Assembly: GCA_964540105.1 (NCBI GenBank)
Contig: CAZILL010000001.1
Location: 496,001-560,000, forward strand
DNA length: 64,000 nt
Direction: 5' to 3'
Source of the DNA: DATKJY01 sp964540105
GTDB taxonomy: Bacteria; Zixibacteria; MSB-5A5; GN15; FEB-12
The notes beneath the pieces were generated by a model. It ran no database searches. It was not told where the DNA came from and saw only the letters and a list, made by a program, of their open reading frames with translations. Positions 8,167 through 16,555 of the stretch are shown piece after piece. Position 1 is the stretch's first letter. Each line of letters begins with the position of its first letter. Both the position numbers and the translations under genes were made by a program.

Positions 8167-8628
8167 TCAGATTCGCAGAACGCTCGTCGCTATGCAGGGA
8201 TTAATCCCCCAGGGAGGGGGCGCCTTCGGTATTCTCGTATGTGAGGCTGCCTCGGAACCGACCTGGAGAGAGATCGGCATCCATTCGGCGGTGGCAGGTG
8301 TGAATAGTCTCGCACGGTTTGGACCATCCGCGAGCAGCGGTGGACGCAGCCGGCAAATTCTGGGAACGCAGTTCTCTTTCTGCGCGCACTTCTCCATTGC
8401 TCCCGCACCGCCAGACTTTCCGCACGCCCGGCTCGACCGACACTCGTCGTTACCGACACTCCGGCAACCCTTGTCTGCTTGAGTCGGCTCCGCTTGTTGA
8501 GGGCAACACGATGCCGATCGCAACTTGATCGCACAGGCTTTGGGTGAATAGACGCAATACTCGGCATAGCCTGCCATCGAGCCGGCAAACAAGAACAGAA
8601 TTGATAGTACTGCGTAAAACCGTTTCAA
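8167..8628 (-). CDS. Exported cysteine-rich protein, unknown
   Basis: A TTG start at 8628 is placed 6 bases after a GGAG ribosome site and gives MKRFYAVLSILFLFAGSMAGYAEYC, a good signal peptide. The 153-residue product has cysteine pairs and clusters in its first half (YCVYSPKAC, ASCCPQQ, DKGCRSVGNDECRSSRACGKSG, KCAQKENCVPRIC), with no further recognisable domain. The C-terminal half is Pro/Ala-rich and could be out of true coding, so the real protein might be shorter if a frameshift is present. It is upstream of the ten-residue Cys-repeat gene and shares its TTG start and codon style, so the two may be a pair of exported metal- or thiol-handling proteins. No family recognised. Confidence 0.55.
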   Translation of the reverse strand: MKRFYAVLSILFLFAGSMAGYAEYCVYSPKACAIKLRSASCCPQQAEPTQADKGCRSVGNDECRSSRACGKSGGAGAMEKCAQKENCVPRICRLRPPLLADGPNRARLFTPATAEWMPISLQVGSEAASHTRIPKAPPPWGINPCIATSVLRI

Positions 8629-8882
8629 GAAACGCTCCGAACTTTTTTACTCTTACAATTCAACCAGCCACCCGTTCCAACTTTAGGCTTGTCCGCCGGC
8701 TTTTCTATTTACGAAAGTAACATTCTGGTCTATGGCCAGCGCCCCTTTGTTGTCGCTGCGATCGAACAAAGAGCTCAAATTCAGAACTTCGTACATAAGT
8801 GAGATGATTCCAGTCCGCACTGATTGGTCCCGAGCAAACCGCTGTTGCCTCGCGGCCGTGCACCTCGAGCTAAGACTCGAGG

Positions 8883-9596
8883 TTATCCACTCGCTGACGC
8901 TTGTGCCTGATCTGTCGGCGGCCTCAGCTTCACACGCGCGATTAGCAGCCACAGCATAAACGCTGCTTCTCCGAGCAGGGCCGGAAATGCGATCTTATAG
9001 ACCGTACCGGCATGCTCCGGAAGCAGCAAACCGGTCAGGCTCATACCGACATAGGCAAAGCCGTTGAGGATCAGCCAGATCCCCAGGAAGCGGGGAAGAA
9101 AGCCCGAGCGGTAGACCAACATCCCGAGAGGAAAGAGCCACAGCCCCCAAAATGCTTCGGAAAAGTAGGTTCCAAGGTCGTTCAGGCGAAAACACAGCAG
9201 GGCCAGCACATCGCCCTGCGATTTGTCGATAACAGACAAGTAGTCTGCGCCACGAACCAGCTCGAACGCGCCGATCTGGAGTAACTGACTCACGTACGAT
9301 TGGGGAATCTGGACCAAAACCAGTATCACCATGAGAGTGGCGTGCGGTCGGTTGACATCCTTGAAAAGACGATAGAGAGCCAGAACGAGGAATATGAACA
9401 CTATGGTAGAGAGAAGACCGATCACAAGGTCAATTCGGAAAAGTGTTTGATGAGCAAGAAGATTTTGGGCGGTTTCAGCCGCTTTTCCCCGCACAATCAG
9501 CTTGCCGGGAACATAGATTAGGTTGAACAGGCCAAAAAGCACCAGCAGCAGGTATAGCACTCCTGCGACTCTCGCTGTCTTCTTTACTTCGTGCAC
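8883..9596 (-). CDS. DUF4386 family membrane protein
   Basis: The 237-residue protein, read from the GTG at 9596 (GAGGGA just upstream), has about six membrane segments: VAGVLYLLLVLFGLFNLIYV, IDLVIGLLSTIVFIFLVLAL, ATLMVILVLVQIPQSYV, and three after residue 140 including LWLFPLGMLVYRSGFLPRFLGIWLILNG. The order and the motifs RLFKDVN, FSEAFWGLWLFPLGMLVYRS and ILNGFAYV match DUF4386, a widespread family of unknown function in the bacterial inner membrane. The frame extends 31 residues further upstream to 9689, but this adds a charged non-membrane extension without a ribosome site. It is divergent from the DUF4153 gene at 9772. Confidence 0.85.
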   Translation of the reverse strand: MHEVKKTARVAGVLYLLLVLFGLFNLIYVPGKLIVRGKAAETAQNLLAHQTLFRIDLVIGLLSTIVFIFLVLALYRLFKDVNRPHATLMVILVLVQIPQSYVSQLLQIGAFELVRGADYLSVIDKSQGDVLALLCFRLNDLGTYFSEAFWGLWLFPLGMLVYRSGFLPRFLGIWLILNGFAYVGMSLTGLLLPEHAGTVYKIAFPALLGEAAFMLWLLIARVKLRPPTDQAQASASG

Positions 9597-9771
9597 GCAT
9601 TCCCTCGTCGTTGTTCGGTCATTAATAGCCACTACGTGATATCCGGCCGCGTGTTTCAATCGCTGCCTCGCCGGCTTGTAGCAGTCCACGGCCCGCCTCC
9701 GTGTTTGTCATTGTTTTTGTCGTTAAAGTGTTATAGGATTGGTGCATTGTTCCTAACCCATCGGAGGCAGC

Positions 9772-11586
9772 ATGAAACTACCGTCAATGCAATACATCGT
9801 TCAGGATTCCCGTCGCACGATCGGGCGTTTTCCCTTGGCCTGTATCTGCGCCCTGTCGGCTACGGTTATCGCTCTGATCCTTGTCGATTACGAGGGTCCG
9901 GCGCGGGAGAGCATCCTGTTCAACATCCTGTTCGCCGCCCTCTTGGGTTTTCCGCTCTTAACGACTATTCCGCTGGTCGCGCAGAAGCGGTCCTGGAGCA
10001 CGCGGTGGTCGTTCGGCCTTCAGACCATCGCCATCCTTGCGCTCGTCGGATATGCCGTAACGATCCCGGGTAATATTCCCAACTCACCACTCATCTATGT
10101 CTACCGCGAAGTCCTCTTGGCGCTGGCCTTCGTTTTGATGGCGATGTTCGCTCCGTATGCCGCAAGCGGACAGCACAACGGTTTCTGGCAGTTCAACAAG
10201 ACGCTCCTCTTTCGCCTTCTGACGGCGGCGCTTTTTGCCCTTGTCCTTTTCCTGGGACTGAGCATCGCGCTGGCGGCGCTGGACAATCTGTTCGGCATGG
10301 ATATTCCGGAAAGACGATACCCGGAACTTTGGATTGCCATCGCGGGCATTTTCGGCTCCCTGTTCTTTCTATCCGGGATACCCGAGGATCTCGACGATCT
10401 TGATACATCTGATGATTACCCCAGGGGGCTCCGAGTCTTTGCGCAGTATATCCTCGCCCCCCTGGTTTTGGTGTATCTGATCATTTTGTACGCCTACATT
10501 GCCAAGATTGTCGGGCAATGGAACTGGCCGAAAGGCTGGGTGAGTCGGCTTATTATGGGCTTTTCCGCCACCGGCATTTTCGCGCTGACCCTGTTGTACC
10601 CCATCCGGGAACGAATCGAAAACCGTTGGATTAAATCAGCCGTCCGCTGGTTCTGGATCGTCATCATTCCCCTGATCATCGTGCTGGTACTGGCCATCTG
10701 GCGACGCCTTTCCGACTACGGCATCACGGAGTCCCGCTATATCGGTGTGGCGATGGCCATCTGGCTGACCGCGATGGCGCTCTATTTCAACGTGAGCAAA
10801 ACCAGAGGGCTGAAAATCATTCCTGCTTCGCTCTGCCTGTTGGCGCTGGTGGTCAGCTTTGGCCCCTGGGGAATATTCCATGTCTCTGAGCAAAGCCAGG
10901 TGCGCCGCCTGCGGCAACTACTCGTCGACAACAATCGGCTCGTCGACAATCAGGTCCGTATCAACGCCGACACCGTCCGCGCTGAGGACGCTCGCCAGAT
11001 CAGCTCGATCATTGCCTACCTGCACGAAACGCATGGATACGCGCCGATCCAGCCCTGGTTTGCTGAAAATCTCTCTGTTGATTCTGCCGGCGCCCCCGGT
11101 GGCCGCCCAGAGCCAGTCGAGGTCGCCAAGCTGATTGGAGTCGCATACTATGCAGCTCCACGCAATCTCGGCGATTCATGGGCAGAATTTGCGGGTGACC
11201 GCCGACGTGCCGTGGCCATTGCAGGGTTTCAGCATCTCATAATGGATCAATACATCAGGCCCGACGAACGTGGCCAAAAGTTCTCCGCTGATGGTTTTTC
11301 GTATGCTGTCGACACCTCTCTCTGGGTGATGACCTTTGTCAATACGACCGACAGTGTCGTTGCCGAATCACTTGAGGTTAATCTGCATCCGTTGATTGAT
11401 GCCCTGATTGCTGAATACGGTCCCGGAGGGGGAGAAGATATTCCGCCTCAAAAGATGTCGATTTCTGTCATCGGGACTGCCTTGAAGATTCAAGTCTGCC
11501 TGAAGAGAATTCATCTTCAACGCAAGAACGAAGTTCTGAGTCCTACTTTCTATTCGGCTAACATTTTGTATTCGACCGAAAAGTAA
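9772..11586 (+). CDS. DUF4153 multi-pass membrane protein
   Basis: A 604-residue protein starting 8 bases after CGGAGG. It has around eleven to twelve hydrophobic segments in the first 370 residues, including FPLACICALSATVIALILVDYEG, ESILFNILFAALLGFPLLTTIPL and LLFRLLTAALFALVLFLGLSIALAALDNLFG, and a soluble C-terminal third. The pattern and the phrases DNLFGMDIPERRYPELWI, GIFGSLFFLSGIPEDLDDL and WPKGWVSRLIMGFSATGIFALTLLYPIRER are characteristic of DUF4153, an inner-membrane family of unknown role. Nothing nearby suggests a pathway. Probably monocistronic. Confidence 0.85.
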   Translation: MKLPSMQYIVQDSRRTIGRFPLACICALSATVIALILVDYEGPARESILFNILFAALLGFPLLTTIPLVAQKRSWSTRWSFGLQTIAILALVGYAVTIPGNIPNSPLIYVYREVLLALAFVLMAMFAPYAASGQHNGFWQFNKTLLFRLLTAALFALVLFLGLSIALAALDNLFGMDIPERRYPELWIAIAGIFGSLFFLSGIPEDLDDLDTSDDYPRGLRVFAQYILAPLVLVYLIILYAYIAKIVGQWNWPKGWVSRLIMGFSATGIFALTLLYPIRERIENRWIKSAVRWFWIVIIPLIIVLVLAIWRRLSDYGITESRYIGVAMAIWLTAMALYFNVSKTRGLKIIPASLCLLALVVSFGPWGIFHVSEQSQVRRLRQLLVDNNRLVDNQVRINADTVRAEDARQISSIIAYLHETHGYAPIQPWFAENLSVDSAGAPGGRPEPVEVAKLIGVAYYAAPRNLGDSWAEFAGDRRRAVAIAGFQHLIMDQYIRPDERGQKFSADGFSYAVDTSLWVMTFVNTTDSVVAESLEVNLHPLIDALIAEYGPGGGEDIPPQKMSISVIGTALKIQVCLKRIHLQRKNEVLSPTFYSANILYSTEK

Positions 11587-11827
11587 GGGTCACCACGACG
11601 CGAAACTCTCGGAAACCTCCAGGAGCTTATTGACCTTCCCCCTCTAAACTGGGCTGCTTGAGACATCGAAACATGGGCGGGAAGTTATCCTGCTGGGGGT
11701 CCGGACATGAAGCGATCTTGTTGCTGGCCAATCTGCGAGGCCAAATCGGCTCTATACTGTTGACACTCAACATATTATAAGAGTTTCTCAAGCGCTCTCA
11801 TCTCGACTTGTTTTCCCTAGAAAGTTC
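11587..11827. other. Intergenic region, nothing recognised
   Basis: Between the DUF4153 stop and the tetR promoter I see no ORF with a ribosome site, no clear hairpin terminator and no repeat. Confidence 0.4.
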
Positions 11828-11885
11828 TTGAAAATCCTTGAAACTCTTGATATATAACTAACGTAAGCTTACATACGTTATGTAA
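11828..11885 (+). promoter_or_regulatory. tetR promoter and overlapping palindromic operator
   Basis: A plausible sigma-70 promoter, TTGAAA (11828-11833), 17 bases, TATATA (11851-11856), is followed at once by two overlapping inverted repeats: TAACGTA / TACGTTA (11859-11865 and 11874-11880) and TTACATAcgtTATGTAA (11869-11885). The second is a perfect 7-base palindrome around CGT. It lies 24 bases before the regulator's start codon, where binding would block transcription, so I read it as the TetR protein's own operator. Confidence 0.65.
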
Positions 11886-11908
11886 CAGTTGTGATAGGAT
11901 AATGATAT

Positions 11909-12490
11909 ATGCCGCCAAGGACAAAATACACTAGGAATAGAGTGGTGGAGGCCGCGGTTGCCGTGATTGAGAAGAGAGGTCTCGGCTCCCTCACTGCCCG
12001 AAACGTAGCCGCCAGGCTTGGGTGTTCGACAGCGCCAGTCTACCAACACTTTGCCACAATGGACGAATTGGCTCTAACTGTGATGAAGGATACGCAACGA
12101 GCACTGTTGGAATACACATCCCGGCCTTATACCGACCGTGTCTTTCTGAATATGGGAACCGGCGTTGCTCTGTTTGCCTGCGAACACCGCCGCCTGTACA
12201 GGGCCCTGATGTTGGAAGGGGACAGCTATCGCGATGTTATCCGCGAGTTCCTCGACGTACTGGAGTCTGAGATGACTAAGGATGCCAGATTCTCTTCGCT
12301 GTCGGGTAGCGAGCGGCGTCTGCTCCTGACGAAAATGTGGACGTTCACTCACGGCCTGGCCTCACTAATATGTGTCGGGCTGATCAAGGATTGCAGCGAG
12401 GATTATGTTGTCAAGACTCTAATGGATGTGGGTGCCGATGTTATCAATGCGACTCTGGCAAAACACAGGAGCGTCGCTAAGAGCGAATAA
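11909..12490 (+). CDS. TetR/AcrR family transcriptional regulator
   Basis: A 193-residue TetR-type repressor. The N-terminal helix-turn-helix (about residues 10-56) reads RNRVVEAAVAVIEKRGLGSLTARNVAARLGCSTAPVYQHFATMDEL, with the standard ..S.APVYQHF recognition helix. The C-terminal ligand domain is of the WHG type often seen in small TetR proteins (ACEHRRLYRALMLEG, TKMWTFTHGLASLICVG). The start ATG has TAGGAT 8 bases upstream. A strong palindromic operator precedes it (see 11828-11885), implying autoregulation. The outer-membrane protein that follows 85 bases later on the same strand is the likeliest co-regulated gene. The inducer is unknown. Confidence 0.9.
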   Translation: MPPRTKYTRNRVVEAAVAVIEKRGLGSLTARNVAARLGCSTAPVYQHFATMDELALTVMKDTQRALLEYTSRPYTDRVFLNMGTGVALFACEHRRLYRALMLEGDSYRDVIREFLDVLESEMTKDARFSSLSGSERRLLLTKMWTFTHGLASLICVGLIKDCSEDYVVKTLMDVGADVINATLAKHRSVAKSE

Positions 12491-12575
12491 CCGTACAGGC
12501 GTGGAAACCACGCGAACAATATATCACAATAGCTCAAATTGATCGGTGGATTGTCAATTTGGAAAGGAGAGTATA

Positions 12576-13373
12576 ATGAGAAACACACGACTTGGCGGAA
12601 TAGTGACCGTTTTGGTTCTATTCCTACTCCTGCCTGTGACGCGTGCACAGGGTGGCAATGACGACGTGTACTGGCATATCGATCCGAGCGTCAAATCCTG
12701 TTCTATGGTCATGGATCGTTCGCTGACTCAGGGACAGTGGCATACGTTTACCAAACAAGCCGGCGCAATGGTGACTTTCAAGTCACTTGCCCCGGCAACG
12801 ACCCTCGGCAAGATGAATTTTCGTGTCGCCATCGATTATTCATCCTCCCCCGTAGACCAGCGCGACCCGGCCTGGATCAACACATTTACTCATCCTGACG
12901 CAGACTGTCCCTTGGGCGATGCGATAGTGATCCCGACGATTCGGGCTGCTATGGGAGTATCCGACAACATGGATATTGGCGGCTTCTGGACGACTGCCCC
13001 GGATGCCAATTACGGTGTGGTAGGCGGGGAACTCAAGTACGCATTCCTGCAGGAATCTCAGAGAGGTCCTGCAGTAGCAGTGAGAGCGAGTGTATCCGTA
13101 CTCACGGGAGTTCCTGATTTCAATGTGAATATCTATAGCCTTGACCTGATGACGAGTAAGAAGTTCGCCGGGCTTGCTCCATACGTCGGACTTAGACAAA
13201 GTCTCATAACTGGAACCGAAACGACTTCCAAAGTGGACCTGGATCAAGAAAGGCTGTCAATTACGCAGGGGTATGCCGGAGTTGCCTATACCATTTGGAA
13301 ACTTAACCTGGCCGCAGAATATGACATATCACATGTAAACACGCTTGCCTTTGTCATTGGTTTCAATCACTAG
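12576..13373 (+). CDS. Outer-membrane barrel protein downstream of tetR
   Basis: Translation from the ATG at 12576 is backed by GGAAAGGAGAG (12561-12571) and a signal peptide MRNTRLGGIVTVLVLFLLLPVTRAQG. The 265-residue product shows barrel-like strands: MNFRVAIDYSSSPVD, IGGFWTTAPDANYGVVGGELKYAF, AVAVRASVSVLTGV, APYVGLRQSLITG and LNLAAEYDISHVNTLAFVIGFNH. No closer family is recognised. A short hairpin (12499-12513, GCGTGG-AAA-CCACGC) separates it from the tetR stop, so it may share the tetR message partly or have its own promoter. A TetR-controlled porin-like or transport-related barrel is the simplest reading. Confidence 0.7.
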   Translation: MRNTRLGGIVTVLVLFLLLPVTRAQGGNDDVYWHIDPSVKSCSMVMDRSLTQGQWHTFTKQAGAMVTFKSLAPATTLGKMNFRVAIDYSSSPVDQRDPAWINTFTHPDADCPLGDAIVIPTIRAAMGVSDNMDIGGFWTTAPDANYGVVGGELKYAFLQESQRGPAVAVRASVSVLTGVPDFNVNIYSLDLMTSKKFAGLAPYVGLRQSLITGTETTSKVDLDQERLSITQGYAGVAYTIWKLNLAAEYDISHVNTLAFVIGFNH

Positions 13374-13690
13374 TCTAAGATAGCGCAAGACTTGGTGAGA
13401 ACCGAGGGGCCGCATCGAGACAGAGAAAAGGAGCAGGAGTCGGGTCATGATCTGCGCCACGCTCGCACAGATCGCTTCTGCTCCCGCCGCTCATGCGCTG
13501 CGCCCGTTGACCGACTTCTAATCTCCTTGCACTACCGTCAGTTAAGGTACAATGTGCTGTTTGGTAACGGATTACGCTCTCCTGACTACTTGTGTCTCTT
13601 CGTGTCTAGTTGTGTCTGACTTGACAATCAGTGCGCACAACGCGGGCACAAACCAAGACACTATCCGTGCCCGACTTCAGTTCAACCGAC
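13374..13690. other. Convergent intergenic region with a nested hairpin
   Basis: Between convergent genes. It contains nested inverted repeats, outer GGAGCAG (13430-13436) with CTGCTCC (13478-13484) and inner GATCTG (13449-13454) with CAGATC (13468-13473), which could fold into one long stem-loop; its role, if any, may be termination. No convincing ORF. Confidence 0.4.
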
Positions 13691-14989
13691 TCACTTTTGA
13701 AACGACTTATTCTCGAAGCGCTTACCGACGAAATAGAACAGCACCGCTACGACCGAAATCATGATCGTCATGGCGCCAAAATAATTCCCCGGAGCCATAT
13801 CCGTGTAAAACCGCGAGAGGATACCGGCCAGGGAGTCGCCCAGAAAGACGGTGCACAGAAAGATGCCGGTGATCATCGATTTCATGTGCGCCGGAGCCTC
13901 CTCAAACGCAAGTTGAAGCCCGACCACCGAAATGCACAGTTCTGCCGCCGTGATCAGGATGTATGCGCCCGCCTCCCAGAGAATCGAAATCTTGCTCGAC
14001 GCCGCTACATACCCGGCCACAGTCATCAGCCCCATGCAAAGTATGACCAGACCAAACCCAATCAGCATTTTTCTGGGCGATGACAAGCGACGGTGATCGG
14101 TGTCGGTCTTGGACCAGATCCACGCAAAGAGCGGAGTCATGATAATGATGAGGACGGGATTGAACCCCTGAACGGCATCAGGTGGAATGAGCCCGAACGG
14201 CGTGTCGAGATTCATATAATCGCGGGCGAATAATGTCCAGGTAGAATACGATTGATCGAAGATCGACCAGAAGAAGACAATCAACAGGAATAGACCGGAC
14301 AGACGCCTGACCACGGCCCACTCTTCGCGCCTTTGTTCGGGAGTCTTGATTTCTTTCTCGCGTTTGATGACTTCAATCGGATAATGCTTCTTACCAATGT
14401 AGAATATGCCGAGCGCCACCACCATCAGGATGGTTGGAGCCATAAAAGCGGCGGCGTAGCCGTAACGGTCGCGCACGAACGGAAGCACCCATGTTGTCAC
14501 TGCCGCACCGATATTGATAGCCATATAGAACCACGAGAAGGCCTGAGTCAGCAGATGGGATTTTCCCTGCTCGTGATACATCTGGCCCATGAGGGTGCTG
14601 ATATTCGGCTTGATCGTTCCCGATCCGCCCGCCAAAAGAAGCAGCGCCGTGAAAAGCCCGACCTCGGTCGTAAACGTTCCGAGCACAATGTGTCCAAGGA
14701 TATACGGTATGGCAAAGTAGATGATCGTCCGGAATTTCCCCAGGTAATGGTCAGCAATATACCCGCCGACAATCGGAAGAATGTAGCAGGCGGCGGTAAA
14801 GAGCGACACGACGGTCGCGCTGTTGGCGTCGGTGAAGGCGAGCTTGTTGACCATGTACAAAAGCAACAAGGTCTTCATGCCGTAGAAACTTGCCCGCTCG
14901 GCCAGTTCCCCCCAGAAGATGAACCAGAACCCTTTGGGATGTCGCTTGTCAACGTGTCCTGTTGCCGCGGTTCGGACTGCCTGTTCCAC
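13691..14989 (-). CDS. POT/PTR2 family proton-coupled peptide transporter
   Basis: A 432-residue MFS member of the proton-dependent oligopeptide transporter family, which takes up di- and tripeptides with protons. It carries the diagnostic E-x-x-E-R motif in helix 1 (GELAERASFYGM; Glu28, Glu31, Arg32), the loop motif GGYIADHYLGKFRTIIY after helix 2, and YMAINIGAAVTTWVLP, the counterpart of the FYxxINxG signature. GTG start at 14989 with GGAGGA a few bases upstream. Somewhat shorter than the usual 450-500 residues, as the central helices HA/HB and the C-terminal tail are brief, but no break is seen. Convergent with the outer-membrane gene; no partner genes. Confidence 0.9.
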   Translation of the reverse strand: MEQAVRTAATGHVDKRHPKGFWFIFWGELAERASFYGMKTLLLLYMVNKLAFTDANSATVVSLFTAACYILPIVGGYIADHYLGKFRTIIYFAIPYILGHIVLGTFTTEVGLFTALLLLAGGSGTIKPNISTLMGQMYHEQGKSHLLTQAFSWFYMAINIGAAVTTWVLPFVRDRYGYAAAFMAPTILMVVALGIFYIGKKHYPIEVIKREKEIKTPEQRREEWAVVRRLSGLFLLIVFFWSIFDQSYSTWTLFARDYMNLDTPFGLIPPDAVQGFNPVLIIIMTPLFAWIWSKTDTDHRRLSSPRKMLIGFGLVILCMGLMTVAGYVAASSKISILWEAGAYILITAAELCISVVGLQLAFEEAPAHMKSMITGIFLCTVFLGDSLAGILSRFYTDMAPGNYFGAMTIMISVVAVLFYFVGKRFENKSFQK

Positions 14990-15497
14990 AAATTCCTCCG
15001 GAGGTCAAGAGAATGGGTTTATGAGTTCCCTAATGTGCGATATTGTTATCCACCTACGCATGATAAATCATACTTCGGACGACACTGATTGTCCAGTTGA
15101 TAGTTTTGCTCCGAGCAGTCCATCCGCGAACTTCTTCGACAAGCGCTGCCACCCCGAGGCCGGCAATCACTTTTCTTGATAACGTCAGCCAACGGGGACG
15201 GCAAACCTCTGAAACGGAAGGCTGAAACCCAGAGGGGTAGTGGCCCCGCCCTCTTTCAATAGTGTGTGGAAATCAGACCCCCTGTCGATCGAATGCGGGT
15301 GCAAGATCGAAGCTGATCATGGAAATCTACCCAAGCCTCCCTGGGATGGGCCGTTGAAAACAAAAGAGCCTCTGGCACTCTTGCAGAGGCTCTTCTTGAT
15401 TATCCATGATTAACTATTCACGGGAACACCGGCCATGGCGCCTTTCTGATCGGTCTCGCGCCGTTCAGCGCCCGATGCGGTAAGCACCTTCTTGCGG
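14990..15497. other. Gene-free stretch holding a terminator and a possible 3' gene relic
   Basis: No ORF is supported over about 500 bases. It contains the hairpin at 15364-15394. On the minus strand just upstream of the hairpin, 15419-15444 matches 21 of 26 bases of the last codons of the dockerin gene at 17184, which suggests a duplicated 3' gene end. Confidence 0.45.
15364..15394 (-). terminator. Terminator of the DUF6249-like gene
   Basis: Perfect 11-bp stem AAGAGCCTCTG / CAGAGGCTCTT with a 9-base loop; read on the minus strand it runs into TTTGTTTTC, a good intrinsic terminator. It is about 100 bases past the stop at 15498 and is a near copy of the hairpin at 17128-17159. Confidence 0.75.
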
Positions 15498-15842
15498 TCA
15501 CGCCGGGCTGCTCTTCTTCCTCATATCTGAAATAAAGTAATACAGCAGAAGCCCCAAACCGGCCGCCACAAACATGCCGCCCAGAACCGCTTTCTCATCA
15601 AAATAGCCGGGCATCATTTGTATGATCAGCACCGCTACACCGACAAACAGGCAGACCAAACCCCATTTCAGCGATGAGTCGACGCCGGTTTCCATCCACA
15701 GATTAAGGGGCTTAGTCGGCGCTCCCTCAGGGCCCTTCTCCAGGTACCGTATCTTGACTCTGTAATCCGCTACCGTCTTGACTATCGTCACTACCGACCC
15801 AAACACTGTTAGCACAATGAGAACTTCCCCTAAATCCAGCAT
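15498..15842 (-). CDS. DUF6249-like small membrane protein
   Basis: The ATG at 15842 follows GAGGAG at short spacing; the longer frame up to 16199 overlaps the sigma factor on the other strand and is rejected. The 114-residue product has three hydrophobic segments: LGEVLIVLTVFGSVVTIVKTVADY, LKWGLVCLFVGVAVLIIQMMPG and AVLGGMFVAAGLGLLLYYFIS, with YRVKIRYLEKG between the first and second. The layout, including the RYLEKG sequence (compare RLAAIEKG) after helix 1 and LKWGL before helix 2, resembles DUF6249 proteins, which are often encoded next to ECF sigma and anti-sigma genes, exactly as here (divergent from 15978). Function unknown. Confidence 0.75.
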   Translation of the reverse strand: MLDLGEVLIVLTVFGSVVTIVKTVADYRVKIRYLEKGPEGAPTKPLNLWMETGVDSSLKWGLVCLFVGVAVLIIQMMPGYFDEKAVLGGMFVAAGLGLLLYYFISDMRKKSSPA

Positions 15843-15977
15843 ATACTCCTCTTTCTTTGAGTGGTTGCTCCTTCGCTTTCTACTCCATGAGACTGATCTC
15901 ACACCCAAAGGTTGCAACTCTTTCTTTTCAGTTCCGTGCAACTTTTTGCTCCTTAGCACAGTCAGATAGAGTGATGT

Positions 15978-16550
15978 ATGGCCGATCACAAGGCGCTCGT
16001 TCGGGCGATAGTAGAAGGTAATCGCGAACAGTTTCGCATACTGGTCGAGGAATTTCAGCGCCTTGTAAGCCACTTCGTTTTTCGCATGGTTCGTGATCCG
16101 CATGATCGGGAAGATGTCTGTCAGGAGGTGTTCATAAAGGTGTATCAGAACCTCGCCTCTTTCCGACACGATTCGAAGTTGTCCACGTGGGTCGGACAAA
16201 TCGCGTACAATACCTGCCTGAGCTTCCTGGCCAGGAAGCAGTTACCATTGTTCGATGATGTAGTCGGCAGCGAAGACGATATTACCTCCAGCGGCTTTGC
16301 CAATGAATCTGCCCGTCCGGACAGGCAGTACGAAGCGACTAATATGTCGACTTCCATTGTGCATGAGATTGACCGCCTCCCAGCGCTTCCGGGGGCTGTC
16401 CTGACGCTTTTTCATCTGGAAGAAATGACCATCCAGGAGATTTCTGATATTATGACGATACCTCAGGGAACGGTCAAGAGTCATCTATTCCGAGCTCGCA
16501 AGCTCTTGAGGGATCGCCTGACGAGTCGCTATCAATGGAAGGAAGCGTGA
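15978..16550 (+). CDS. ECF sigma-70 factor
   Basis: A 190-residue extracytoplasmic-function sigma factor. Region 2 reads LVEEFQRLVSHFVFRMVRDPHDREDVCQEVFIKVYQNLASFRHDSKLSTWVGQIAYNTCLSFL, with the canonical D-x-E-D-x-x-Q-E-V-F core that binds RNA polymerase and the -10 element. Region 4 is LPALPGAVLTLFHLEEMTIQEISDIMTIPQGTVKSHLFRARKLLRDRL, the -35 recognition helix-turn-helix. Full length. The anti-sigma gene starts 5 bases after its stop, so the two are one operon, and the DUF6249-like gene is divergent; this trio is a common arrangement. Which signal it answers to is not visible. No autoregulatory promoter was identified with confidence. Confidence 0.93.
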   Translation: MADHKALVRAIVEGNREQFRILVEEFQRLVSHFVFRMVRDPHDREDVCQEVFIKVYQNLASFRHDSKLSTWVGQIAYNTCLSFLARKQLPLFDDVVGSEDDITSSGFANESARPDRQYEATNMSTSIVHEIDRLPALPGAVLTLFHLEEMTIQEISDIMTIPQGTVKSHLFRARKLLRDRLTSRYQWKEA

Positions 16551-16555
16551 CTGAG

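Noticed and set aside
9591..10073. 160-residue plus-strand ORF over the DUF4386/DUF4153 junction
   Set aside because: Overlaps the DUF4153 start in another frame, is low-complexity and Arg-rich, with no ribosome site.
13447..13521. Short ORF (MICATLAQ...) in the convergent gap
   Set aside because: Only 24 codons and fully inside inverted repeats, more likely part of a hairpin than a gene.
15843..16199. N-terminal extension of the DUF6249-like ORF
   Set aside because: It overlaps the sigma factor on the opposite strand and the DUF6249 homology starts at the ATG 15842 behind a good ribosome site.
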